From: Symbiodinium natans
Taxonomy: Eukaryota; Sar; Dinophyceae; Suessiales; Symbiodiniaceae
Length of the DNA: 64,000 nucleotides
Assembly: GCA_905221605.1 (NCBI GenBank)
Contig: CAJNDS010002344.1
Span: forward strand, 1 to 64,000
Direction of reading: 5' to 3'
Part shown: one piece after another, positions 56,227 to 64,000 of the stretch
Position numbering within the stretch: position 1 is the first letter of the stretch
Layout of the letters: each line of letters opens with the position of its first letter
Translations under genes and position numbers: made by a program
The notes under the pieces: generated by a model
What the model saw: the letters and a program-made list of their open reading frames with translations, nothing else
The model's database searches: none
What the model was told of the DNA's origin: nothing

Positions 56227-56350
56227 ATTTTGTTTTATTATTTATTTGTTTGTTTATATTTGTTTACTTATTTACTTATCACGGGTATATGTTCATATGT
56301 AAATATTAATATAAACATGAAAATAAATAAATAAATATGTATATATACAC
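56033..56350. repeat. C-run, AAG and AT microsatellites
   Basis: C22 with one G (56033-56062), an AAG/AAT trinucleotide run (56068-56115), an AT dinucleotide run (about 56186-56222) and TTTA/AAAT-rich DNA. The 104-aa open frame across it is low-complexity. Confidence 0.9.
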
Positions 56351-56914
56351 ATACATATACATGTATGTAAAATCTGCTCCTACAGCTGTATACCTATATC
56401 TACATCTTTATCTATGTATAGACATACATGTATGTAGAGATGGCCGCTCGAAGGACTCAAAGGTTCTGGTTCGCACCGGTTGGTTAAGGGGGAGCTCCCT
56501 AAAACCCGCCAAACCCTAACTCAGGCGTTTAGTGATTTCAGTTTTTGTTTTTTTGTGTTTAAGGCCTTTAGGGCTCTAGGGAAATCTTGGCTTTTAGGGT
56601 TTGGGAGTCTTGGGGGTGTTATAGCGCTCTAGGCTAGGGTTCCGAACTTTGGGCCGTGGGCTTCAGTGCTGCAGGCTTTGCTGCGGTGTACTTAGAAGCT
56701 CTGTTGGCTTAGTCAGTCTACATAGGACCCCCTAGAAACCCCCTGAGGATCCCATAACCCACCTGACGAACGCCTACTTACTAAGTCAAAAAGGGCTTCC
56801 AAGTAAGGCATATGAAGTTTCTGGCTCAGGGTCGGGGCCCGGGCTTCTTGCACCCCAAGCACCAGCAACGCCGTCATGCGGTGGTTCCACAACCCTAAAC
56901 CCCTAACCCCAAAC

Positions 56915-56990
56915 CCTGCAACCCTGTAACCCTGCAACCCTGTAACCCTGTAACCCTGTAACCCTGTAACCCTGTAACCCTGTAACCCTA
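56915..56990. repeat. CCCTGTAA 8-bp array
   Basis: About nine units of CCCTGTAA or CCCTGCAA, between CCCTAAA units on both sides; an 8-bp variant of the telomeric word amplified locally. Confidence 0.9.
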
Positions 56991-57046
56991 AACCCCAAAC
57001 CCCAAACCCCAAACCCTAAACCCTAAACCTTCATACGCCCCAAAAG

Positions 57047-57119
57047 GCCATGTACTTAGACTGCGACTTCCTGGCGCACCGGAACCCCGAGGCCATCTTC
57101 GCAGAGGCGGCCCGGAGAA
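57047..57119 (+). CDS. Glycosyltransferase-8-like gene, exon with DxD motif
   Basis: After CCCAAAAG the frame reads AMYLDCDFLAHRNPEAIFAE then AARR. YLDCD matches the DxD metal and nucleotide-sugar binding site of GT8-type enzymes, which transfer sugar from UDP- or related donors. The right boundary is uncertain: the next exon needs phase 0, whereas the GT at 57120 gives phase 1. CCCTAAA-type units precede it and TTTAGGG units follow. Confidence 0.5.
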
Positions 57120-57690
57120 GTTGGGTTGAGGGTTTAGGGTTTCGGGTTTATGGTTTACGGGTGAGGTTTTAGGGTGAGGGCGGTTGGGGGTTTGCAGGTT
57201 GCTTGTGGGGCTTCGGTGGGTTCGGGCTTGGTGTTGTCGGGTTTAGGGTTAGTTGTTGCGTGCAGGTTAGGGATTGAGGTTATTGTGTGAGGGTTTGGAG
57301 TTGAGGGCTTTGCTTTTTGATGTTCGGGTTTAAAGAGTTCAGGCTTTACGGTAGCGGATCGTTACGCGCACAGTCAGTCAGGCGGTCAGTCGGCTAGTCG
57401 GACAGTCGGCTAGAGAGTGTGTATGTGTGTGTGTGTCACTGAAGGCAGAGCAGGAAGGAGTGCAGGAAAAGTTAGAACATGCGAATTCCAAATTGCCACC
57501 CTTAAAACAAAGTTAGAAGAGGCCGGTCCAGCAAATAAACCTGATGAGTGGCCAGGGATTCGCCCTCTGGTGTGAAGGCCCCACGCATTCCTCAGCCAAT
57601 CACACCTTCTTTCCTGCTACCTAGTGCTCGTGTCCTGATAGGTGGGTGCAGCCTAATAAGCAGGCTCTTGTAAGACACCCTAAACCCTAG

Positions 57691-57805
57691 ATCCTGCGCA
57701 GTGAGGTGCCCCCGGGCCGCTTCGGCTACTGCCGCGGGAAGGCATCCCTGCTAAACTCGGGCCTCTTCGTCTTCGATGTGGCTTGGGTCCTCGAACGCTT
57801 GGCAG
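57691..57805 (+). CDS. Glycosyltransferase-8-like gene, exon with NSG motif
   Basis: Begins directly after CCCTAAACCCTAG and reads ILRSEVPPGRFGYCRGKASL then LNSGLFVFDVAWVLERLAG, ending exactly at GTTTAGGG. The Asn-Ser-Gly followed by a hydrophobic strand ending FD fits the second conserved site of GT8 folds. It ends in phase 1, which matches the next exon. Confidence 0.58.
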
Positions 57806-58180
57806 GTTTAGGGTTTGAGGGTTTAGGGTTTAGAGATACTTGGTAGCCGTTTTGTTGGGTTCTAGGTTCCCTTATAAAGTAGCCAACCCCAAATTGCCGT
57901 TATCGGTTGCTGGGCTACCAAGAACAAGTCTCATAGGGGGGGGGGGGGTTCTGCAGGTTGAGGGTTCTAGCGGTTTAGGGTTCAGGGTTTAGGCTTTTTG
58001 GTTTAGGGTTTAGGGTTTAGGGTTTAGGGATCTGCCCCCCGCCCCCCTTTCTTAACTTAAGGTTTTGAGGTTCGTCATACTTACAGGATTTGGGATAAGG
58101 CTGCCTTCACCCTCCCCCCGCAAGGTACCTCTAAGAATCGATGACCCTTCCAAAGCTCCGAAATCTAAAGGCAGTAAAGA

Positions 58181-58466
58181 GAACCCTAAACCCTAAACCC
58201 TAAACCCTAAACCCTAAACCCTAAACCCTAAACCCTAAACCCTAAACCCTAAACCCTAAACCCTAAACCCTAAACCCTAAACCCTAAACCCTAAACCCTA
58301 AACCCTAAACCCTAAACCTAAAACCTAAACCTAAACCCTAAACCCTAAACCCTAAACCCTAAACCCTAAACCCTAAACCCTAAACCCTAAACCCTAAACC
58401 CTAAACCCTAAACCCTAAACCCTAAACCCTAAACCCTAAACCCTAAACCCTAAACCCTAAACCCTG
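58181..58466. repeat. Longest CCCTAAA array in the window
   Basis: About forty units in 286 bp with one cluster of variants (CCTAAAA, CCTAAA) near 58315-58335. It forms the 3' part of the intron between two phase-matched exons, so it is unlikely to be a chromosome end. Confidence 0.95.
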
Positions 58467-58473
58467 ACCCGAG

Positions 58474-58600
58474 GTTTGAGGACACCACCCCACACCCCCT
58501 CTCTCGCCCTCTCGGCCCCTGAGGTCGGGAGCCACTGGGAGGGGCTGACGCAGATGCTTCACTACAGCTGGTTTGACTTGGAGCCTTGCCTTTGTCATCG
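58474..58600 (+). CDS. Glycosyltransferase-8-like gene, third exon
   Basis: Starts after CTGACCCGAG with GT, completing the Gly codon left by the exon at 57691-57805. Reads LRTPPHTPSLALSAPEVGSH then WEGLTQMLHYSWFDLEPC, ending at GTGGGG where a G25 run starts. Phase agreement and open frame support it; no single catalytic motif is visible. Confidence 0.5.
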
Positions 58601-59220
58601 GTGGGGGGGGGGGGGGGGGGGGGGGGTAAGATTTTTACAGCTTTAAGGGTACTTAAACTCCAATAAGGAAGAGATTTTTACAGCTTTAAGGGTACTTAAA
58701 CTTCTATAAGGAAGAGGAACTTAATTTTTCAATCCTATCCCAACCATGAACTAGTTACTAGTTGCCCCAGGCAGTTTAAGGCAGCTTTGGGTTGATAGGG
58801 TCGACAGGGTCTATAAGGTTTATGGGGGTTTATAGGTTTAGGGTTTAGGGTTTAGGGTTTAGGTTTAGAGAGTTTAGGGCTTCGGGTTCAGGGTTTAGGG
58901 GTTATGGCGCTGAAGCCAGGAGCCGAAAAACGTAACCATAGCATCCCTTCGAAGCCGCTTCAAGCAGGGGGAAACCTTACTGCCGGTCCTTATGACCCAA
59001 TTTAGGGTCCTCATAACTTATTACTCTACTTATAACTAGGGGGCGGGGGGAGCCCCCCTTGACATGTCTACCCAAAGTACCAGATCTGACCAAATAGGCA
59101 CGGTTTGGGTGTGGAGGCTTTAGGAGGTGTGGACTACAGAAGGGACCCTGATATATGACCTCAGGTTTTTTAGCGGCTGCTTGGGAAGTCCCAAAAAAAC
59201 CCCAGAATCCCAAAAAGCCA

Positions 59221-59345
59221 AGGACAGCTCCAAGACCCTAAACCCGAAACCCGAAACCCTCAACCCTAAACCCTAAACCCTAAACCCTAAACCCTAAACC
59301 CTAAACCCTAAACCCTAAACCCTAAACCCGAGGACAGCTCCAAGA
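59221..59345. repeat. CCCTAAA array flanked by an exact 15-bp duplication
   Basis: AGGACAGCTCCAAGA occurs at 59221-59235 and 59331-59345; between them are about thirteen CCCTAAA-type units. Both copies begin with an AG that could be an acceptor. Confidence 0.95.
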
Positions 59346-59457
59346 AGATGTCGCGGAGCCGCGGCTGGAACAGCTCGGGCATCCCGGACCCATCCATGGC
59401 CACCCACTGGGACAAGACCCAGGGCGGCCTGCAGCCCAGCAAAGCACAGAAAAGGGG
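59333..59457 (+). CDS. Candidate exon after the duplicated acceptor
   Basis: Reads DSSKKMSRSRGWNSSGIPDP then SMATHWDKTQGGLQPSKAQK up to GGGGTTTAGGG. Strongly protein-like. It probably belongs to the same glycosyltransferase-like gene, but its phase does not match the preceding exon (phase 2 there, phase 0 here), so an extra exon or shifted boundary is likely. Confidence 0.45.
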
Positions 59458-59536
59458 GTTTAGGGTTTAGGGGTTTAGGGTTTAGGGTTTAGGGTTTAGG
59501 GTTTAGGGTTTAGGGTTTAGGGTTTAGGGTTTAGGG
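59457..59536. repeat. TTTAGGG array
   Basis: About eleven units starting at the end of the preceding exon. Confidence 0.95.
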
Positions 59537-60194
59537 TCGTTTCTCTAAGTTGGGGGTCCGTTTTAAGGGCTCCTGTTTTGAAGGGTGACGTATTATCTAG
59601 GCACGTACAAGTGCGGGAGAGTGTTTCGGAGGGGTTTCAGAAAGCCGGGGTACCCTTTGCAGGGATTCCTTTCAGAAGGATCTGAGATTTGGGGTGTATC
59701 TTCGAGGTACCCCAAGCCAGCTTGGGTTAAGGGTTCAGGGGTTCAGGGGTTTAGGGGTTCAGGGCTTCAGGGCTTCAGGGGTTCAGGGGGGTTAGGGTTT
59801 AGGAGTTGAGGCTGTGGGGTGCAGCTTCGCACCTTCGGGAGAGGCCTGTAGTAGTGACAGTCCGGTCTCCCAACATTCTTTTTTCAAGGGAATCCTATTA
59901 TTTGGGCATCTATTTAGGGGTCCCCCAGTTTCGTACACCCCCATTATGCCTTCACCCTTTGCAGGGTTTAGGGTTTTGGGCATTTTAGGGTTTAGGGCCT
60001 AGGAGGTTCAGGGTTTAGGGAGTCAAGGGGCTAAAGGAGGGACCCTTGCAAGGGACCAAAGGGTTGTCTGGGGGTTAGTTAGGGGTTACTTAGGTTTTTA
60101 GGGACTGTAAAATGTACAGATTATATAGGGGGGTTATACGGAATAAGATGAAGGGCCCTGTCTAGGGATGCCTCCTTAAACCCCTCAAGGGAAG

Positions 60195-60281
60195 CTCATG
60201 CCGAGGTACACCTATTTTGTGCAGCTGCGTCAGCTTGGTCAAGAGCTCTCCGAGGATTCCCGGGTTTTGGAGCACCACACT
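60195..60281 (+). CDS. Candidate exon of the glycosyltransferase-like gene
   Basis: Twenty-nine codons between CAAGGGAAG and GTAATACTG, reading LMPRYTYFVQLRQLGQELSE then DSRVLEHHT, phase 0 at both ends, which fits the exon at 61204. A family J element (60028-60190) abuts its left side. Confidence 0.48.
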
Positions 60282-60506
60282 GTAATACTGTTTGTGCCCT
60301 AAGGCCATTGGGCACTCAGAACGCCAGGAGGGTTTAGGGTTTAGGTTTTAGGGTTTAGGGTTTCAACTTGGGGTGTATTTCGAGTGTTCATACTTCTTTT
60401 GGGCTTTGGGGTCCTACTTGTGAACCCCAACTGGGCTTTGGAGTACTCTGCTTTAATGCTGTTTTTTTGAGTCTGGCTTCCTATTCTAGCTACTTATACC
60501 TAAAAG

Positions 60507-60630
60507 TATATGAAGCAGGGTTTATATGACTCTTTTTGGTGAGTGTACATAAGGTTCCTTTTTAATATTGGTGAGTGTATGTACTTGGTGTCCTTTTGGG
60601 GTACAAGAAATATCAACCCTGCTTCATATA
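60507..60630. mobile_element. TIR element family M with perfect 16-bp TIRs
   Basis: TATATGAAGCAGGGTT at 60507-60522 is repeated in exact inverse at 60615-60630. The body (TTTTTGGTGAGTGTACATAA and on) matches 34866-34985 in reverse. It lies in the intron between exons 60195-60281 and 61204-61290. Confidence 0.85.
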
Positions 60631-61203
60631 CGTTTTGTCCAGGGCCTGCTCCAAAGTAGGGAAATTCTTCTGAGCTCAACAGTCCTCTTATTTAGGCCCG
60701 TAGCCGGGTGTCCGAAAAGGCTCCAAACACCCGAGTCCCTCAACCCTAAACCCGAATCCATAAACCCTAAACCCAGACTCTGAACCTTAAACCGCAGACG
60801 TGCACTTCACATCCCCAGACCCGTCCGTTTTGCCTAACGAAGTGAATCATTCACCCCCCCTGTACTAGCACTATCACAATAAGGTGTTTCTTTGCCCTTA
60901 GAATTATACACGATTATTATGGGGGGGGGGGGGGGGGGGCTGAATAGACCGCCTACTCCCAACACCCTAAACCCTAAACCCTAAACCCTACACCCTAACC
61001 CCTGCAAGCCTCAAACCTGTCACACCCCAAGCCTTCGACGCAACAAAACCTCCGACCCTAAGGGGTTTATACCGTTTGTAGGGTTTGTTGGGCTTGTGGA
61101 GTCCTAAGCCCTAAGCCCTAAGCCCTAAACCCTAAACCCTAAACCCTAAACCCTAAACCCTCAACCCTAAACCCTAAGTTTAGAGGTTTTTAGTCGTTGT
61201 GAG

Positions 61204-61290
61204 GACCTGGTGTATCCTGACCCACACGCCCAGCAGCCGCTGGGGCAGCATGTCTTCACCCACTTTGCCGGCAAGAGCAAGCCCTGCCAG
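61204..61290 (+). CDS. Glycosyltransferase-8-like gene, HFAG exon
   Basis: Twenty-nine codons reading DLVYPDPHAQQPLGQHVFTH then FAGKSKPCQ. The His-Phe-x-Gly-x-x-Lys-Pro pattern resembles the C-terminal HxGxxKPW site of GT8 enzymes, with Cys in place of Trp. Acceptor GTGAG; the donor appears to be GC (CAG before GCCTAGGG), and a TTTAGGG array follows. Confidence 0.52.
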
Positions 61291-61295
61291 GCCTA

Positions 61296-61378
61296 GGGTT
61301 TAGGGTTTAGGGTTTAGGGTTTAGGGTTTAGGGTTTAGGGTTTAGGGTTTAGGGTTTAGGGTTTAGGGTTTAGGGTTT
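61296..61378. repeat. TTTAGGG array
   Basis: Twelve perfect units beginning 6 bp after the HFAG exon. Confidence 0.95.
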
Positions 61379-61388
61379 GATAGAAACT

Positions 61389-61500
61389 TCGTAGCCCAGT
61401 GGTACCCTTACCGTTTTCCTTTTGGTTCAAGGCTCCTTGATAAAGTGAGCAACCCACAAAGGGATGCCCTGATTTCTAAGATGGTGTCTGGGCTGCTAAG
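61389..61500. mobile_element. TIR element family A
   Basis: GTAGCCCAGTGGTACCC to GTGTCTGGGCTGCTAAG. The body (CTTTTGGTTCAAGGCTCC, AAAGTGAGCAACCC) matches the other copies. Confidence 0.7.
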
Positions 61501-61521
61501 GTTGTATGGACATGGGATACC

Positions 61522-61698
61522 CGGGACCCTATTCACCCACAGATTCGTAGCAAGTACTCCTTATTTCGTAGGTATAACCCAGAAAAAATCCCAAAACCTA
61601 AACCCTAAACCCTGAACCCTGAACCCTAAACCCTAAACCCTAAACCCTATTGAGTAGGTAATATAACCCTGAAATGCTGTAGGTAAACCGGGTTCCAG
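61522..61698. mobile_element. TIR element family E split by a telomeric array
   Basis: GGGACCCTATTCACCCACAG to CTGTAGGTAAACCGGGTTCC. A CCCTAAA/CCCTGAA array (about 61596-61648) lies inside, and the words GTAGGTATAACCC and GTAGGTAATATAACCC on its two sides look like a duplication of one element segment. Confidence 0.7.
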
Positions 61699-62162
61699 GT
61701 AGTAGGGTTTCTGTCCGCCCTCCGGGGGTTTCACGCGCCCCGGGGCATCCGGGGTTTAGGGTTTAGGGTTTAGGGTCTAGGGTTTAGGGTTTAGGGTTTT
61801 TTGGGTTTAGGGTTTGGGGTTTAGGATGATGGCACATACAATTTCCACTTATAGGGGGTTTATTTTGCGTAGCTTTCCTGCCACCCTAAAGACCCTGAAC
61901 CCGCTTGAACCTTAAACCCCGAACCCTGAGCAGCGAAGATCAGCTTTAGGTTCAGGGTTTAGAGTTTAGGATTCAGGGTTTAGTGTTTAGGGTTTAGGGT
62001 TTAGGACTCCACAAACCCTACAAACCCTATGAACCCTTTTAGGGTTTAGGGTTTAGGATACCCTGAAGGTCAACTTTAAAGGCGAGTTGAGCGACAGCGA
62101 GCTGGCGGTCTATCTGCCCTCACAGGCCCGGGAGGGTCTCAAGGGCTGTTATATCTGGACGC

Positions 62163-62268
62163 CTTGGTAGCACAGTGGTACCCTTTAGCCTTTCTTTGGT
62201 TCCAGGTCCAGGCTCCCTTGTAAATTAGCCAACCTCCAAAACGGAACTATGGTTACTGGGCTACCAAG
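62163..62268. mobile_element. TIR element family A, cleanest copy
   Basis: CTTGGTAGCACAGTGGTACC faces GGTTACTGGGCTACCAAG; 106 bp without inserted telomeric repeats. Taken as a GT-AG intron it joins the open frame PGGSQGLLYLDAL to KLRNSNTPSLHG, but other frames are also open, so the exons are uncertain. Confidence 0.75.
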
Positions 62269-62528
62269 AAGCTCAGGAACTCGAATACCCCTTCATTGCA
62301 CGGTACTGGCGTTGGGGTTTGTGGTTTAGTCAAACCCTAAACCCTGAATGATGTTTGCAGGGGATCCATTAGAGAAGATTCCTCAAATTAGAAGCGGGAT
62401 TGAGTATGGTTAGGCAACAGTCACTTCATTCAATCCGGGATATTGCGCCTTATAAGCCCTGAGATACACCCCTAAACCCCAAAGCCCAAACCCCAAACCC
62501 TAAACCCTAAACCCTAAACCCCTCCTAG

Positions 62529-62635
62529 GTCCTCTGGCGCAAGCACTTCTTCAACCTGGGCCTCGCGCCCACGTCGCTGCGGAAGTGCGCGCCCATCCTG
62601 ATCGACCTCGGGGCTCCTTCGCCGGGAAACCTTCC
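62529..62635 (+). CDS. Candidate internal exon, unknown protein
   Basis: After CCTCCTAG it reads VLWRKHFFNLGLAPTSLRKC then APILIDLGAPSPGNL, ending exactly at GTTTAGGG. Good protein-like composition; function not recognised. Confidence 0.48.
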
Positions 62636-62764
62636 GTTTAGGGTTTAGGGTTTAGGGTTTAGGGTTTAGGGTTTAGGGTCCAGGGTCTAGGGTCTAGGGT
62701 CTAGGGTCTAGGGTATAGGGTTTAGGGTTTAGGGTCTAGGGCTTAGGTGGGAAACCTTCCGTTT
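62624..62764. repeat. TTTAGGG/TCTAGGG array flanked by an exact 16-bp duplication
   Basis: GGGAAACCTTCCGTTT occurs at 62624-62639, at the exon end, and at 62749-62764. Between them are TTTAGGG units, then a run of TCTAGGG variants. Confidence 0.95.
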
Positions 62765-62774
62765 CGGTTTTGTG

Positions 62775-62882
62775 GGTAGTTCCCCAAATTATGGTACCTG
62801 TTTGGTTTGGGCTTCTATAGAAAGCGGCAACCCTTGTACAAAAGGACCCCCAAAAAGGACCCTAATTTAGAGAACTACCCTT
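62775..62882. mobile_element. TIR element family B, diverged copy
   Basis: GGGTAGTTCCCCAAATTATG faces TTTAGAGAACTACCC. It lies between two exon candidates. Confidence 0.5.
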
Positions 62883-62929
62883 GTATGGATCTCCGGGCAT
62901 CCGCTACGATTGGCGTCCCCGACAGCCCA

Positions 62930-63000
62930 GGCCAACTGTGGCAACACACTGCCCTACCTGTACAAGACGAGGCGCAGGGTGCAGGAGTGGGGGGCCTTCG
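62930..63000 (+). CDS. Candidate exon, unknown protein
   Basis: After CAGCCCAG the frame reads ANCGNTLPYLYKTRRRVQEW then GAFG. An ORF in another frame also crosses it; this frame is more protein-like. Not recognised. Confidence 0.35.
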
Positions 63001-63262
63001 GCTCAGAATCCCTGAGCCCCATTCCAAGAAGAAAGGGTTCGGGACCCCTAAGCGGAAAAAAAAACCCTCAACCCCGAAAAGCCCTAAGCCCTAAGCCCTA
63101 AACCCTAAACCCTAAACCATAAACCATAAACCCTAATCCTGAAACCTGAACCCTGAACCCTGAACCCTAAACCCTAAACCCTGAACCCTAAACCCTGAAC
63201 CCCAAACCCTAAACCCCAAACCCTAAACCCTAAACCCTAGACCCTATACCCTAAACCCTAAG

Positions 63263-63342
63263 AGCCAGCAGAGGCCAGAGACGCAGAAGTACGACCACTA
63301 CTTCCTCTGGGAGTTGAACCCACGCTTGGTCCGCTCCTTGGG
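63263..63342 (+). CDS. Candidate exon, unknown protein
   Basis: Directly after CCCTAAACCCTAAG it reads SQQRPETQKYDHYFLWELNP then RLVRSL, ending before GGGGTTTAGGG. CCCTAAA units stand on the left and TTTAGGG on the right. Confidence 0.42.
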
Positions 63343-63382
63343 GGGTTTAGGGTTTAGGGTTTAGGGTTTGGGGGGGGGGGGG

Positions 63383-63460
63383 GGTATCTATTTGGGCCCT
63401 AAGCCTACTATAGGAACCCCTTCAGGGCCCAAGTATATGGGTATATGGACCCTTGTAGTT
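63383..63460. mobile_element. TIR element family L, short copy
   Basis: GGTATCTATTTGGGCCCTAA faces AGGGCCCAAGTATATGGGTA; related to 48475-48610. Confidence 0.55.
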
Positions 63461-63867
63461 GGGGACCCTCAACCCTAAACAACCCTAAACCCTTAGGGCA
63501 GATTGCCTTCTGATTTAGCATAGCGGCAATGCGTAATAGTCGAAGACTGCAGGCGCGTGTTGCTGGGCATTTAAGGCATTTTGGGATGCAAGTTGAGTGT
63601 AGGGTTTCGGGCTTAGGGTTTATACAGGGTTTAGGGGTTCAGGGCTTTGGGGTTTAGGGTTTAGGTTTTTAGGGTTTAGGGCAGGTTTAGGCTTTAGGGT
63701 TTGTTAGGGTTTCGAGCCAGGGCCGTTGAGCCATTCCTGGATCACCCTGTATCACGCTTCGACACCTACCAGCGCCTGAAGCCCGAAACCCTAAACCCTA
63801 AGCCCTTAACCCTAAACCCTAAACCCTAAACCCTAAACCCTAAACCCTGAACACCAAGCCCTAGCCT

Positions 63868-64000
63868 CTTGGTAGCCCAGTGGTACCCATTTTCCCTTTG
63901 AGGTTCCCTTCTAGGTTAAGGGTTTTAGGGTTAGGGTTTAGGGTTTAGGGTTTAGGGTTTAGGGTTTAGGGTTTAGGGTTTAGGGTTTAGGGTGTGGGGT
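63868..64000. mobile_element. Family A element, left part, then TTTAGGG array to the window end
   Basis: CTTGGTAGCCCAGTGGTACC and TTTGAGGTTCCCTTCTAGG match family A; the rest is a TTTAGGG array (63915-64000) that continues to the window edge, so the right TIR is outside the window or lost. Confidence 0.6.

Larger units (their letters stand above)
52676..57040. other. Repeat-rich stretch without a supportable gene
   Basis: Contains C30 (53009-53038), degenerate telomere words, family H (53996-54098), two family G elements, G18 (about 54282-54299), family Q (55345-55400) and microsatellites. Open pieces at 53208-53420 and 54852-55118 have no recognisable motif. Confidence 0.6.

Noticed and set aside
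55995-56309. 104-aa Lys-rich then Tyr/Ile-rich frame
   Set aside because: Consists of C-run, AAG and AT microsatellites read in frame.
58181-58466. Chromosome end (true telomere)
   Set aside because: The array is internal, the C-rich and G-rich strands alternate along the window, and gene-like exons in matching phase lie on both sides.
6850-64000. CRISPR array or other prokaryotic repeat system
   Set aside because: The spacers between repeats are irregular, the repeats are 7-bp telomeric words, and the genes are eukaryotic with introns.

Overview
The window looks like nuclear DNA of a dinoflagellate, most likely a symbiodiniacean or a close relative. The signs are plant-type TTTAGGG repeats spread through the interior, GC-rich genes split by introns with GT, GC and possibly GA donors, a BTB protein and a ubiquitin-like/ankyrin protein of kinds expanded in these algae, and a tyrosine-recombinase retroelement carrying a C5 cytosine DNA methyltransferase. 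The assignment is inference: no rRNA or organelle gene is present to confirm it.

Layout. 1-6640: satellites (palindromic AATTAATTC modules, a 31-bp and a 55-bp tandem repeat, then CT-rich duplicated blocks) with no credible gene. 6.7-19.6 kb: short exon-like islands, each usually between a CCCTAAA array on its left and a TTTAGGG array on its right, mixed with small terminal-inverted-repeat (TIR) elements. 19648-28303: a nearly complete DIRS-order retrotransposon with split direct repeats (A1, ORFs, B1-A2-B2). It encodes a Cys-rich protein, a tyrosine recombinase, a gag-like protein, a DNA methyltransferase and RT-RNase H, in frames separated by two in-frame TAG codons and two +1 shifts. 29876-31678: a four-exon BTB/BACK-like gene. 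31.7-39 kb: more islands and TIR elements. 39032-39951: ubiquitin-like plus ankyrin gene with a late frameshift. 40-50 kb: repeats and TIR elements. 50333-52275: a two-exon gene ending in leucine-rich repeats, whose intron is a TIR element. 57.0-61.3 kb: scattered exons of a glycosyltransferase-8-like gene; 61.3-64 kb: further exon islands on the + strand.

The strongest overall signal is how the introns are built. Several introns coincide with short TIR elements whose ends supply GT and AG (introner-like), with matching reading phase across them. Many others carry telomere-type repeats, typically TTTAGGG near the 5' end and CCCTAAA near the 3' end, so the intron RNA could fold end to end. At least six telomeric arrays are flanked by direct duplications of 15-40 bp of local sequence, which suggests insertion or break repair. 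The retroelement is the main autonomous mobile element; the small TIR families have no visible transposase here.
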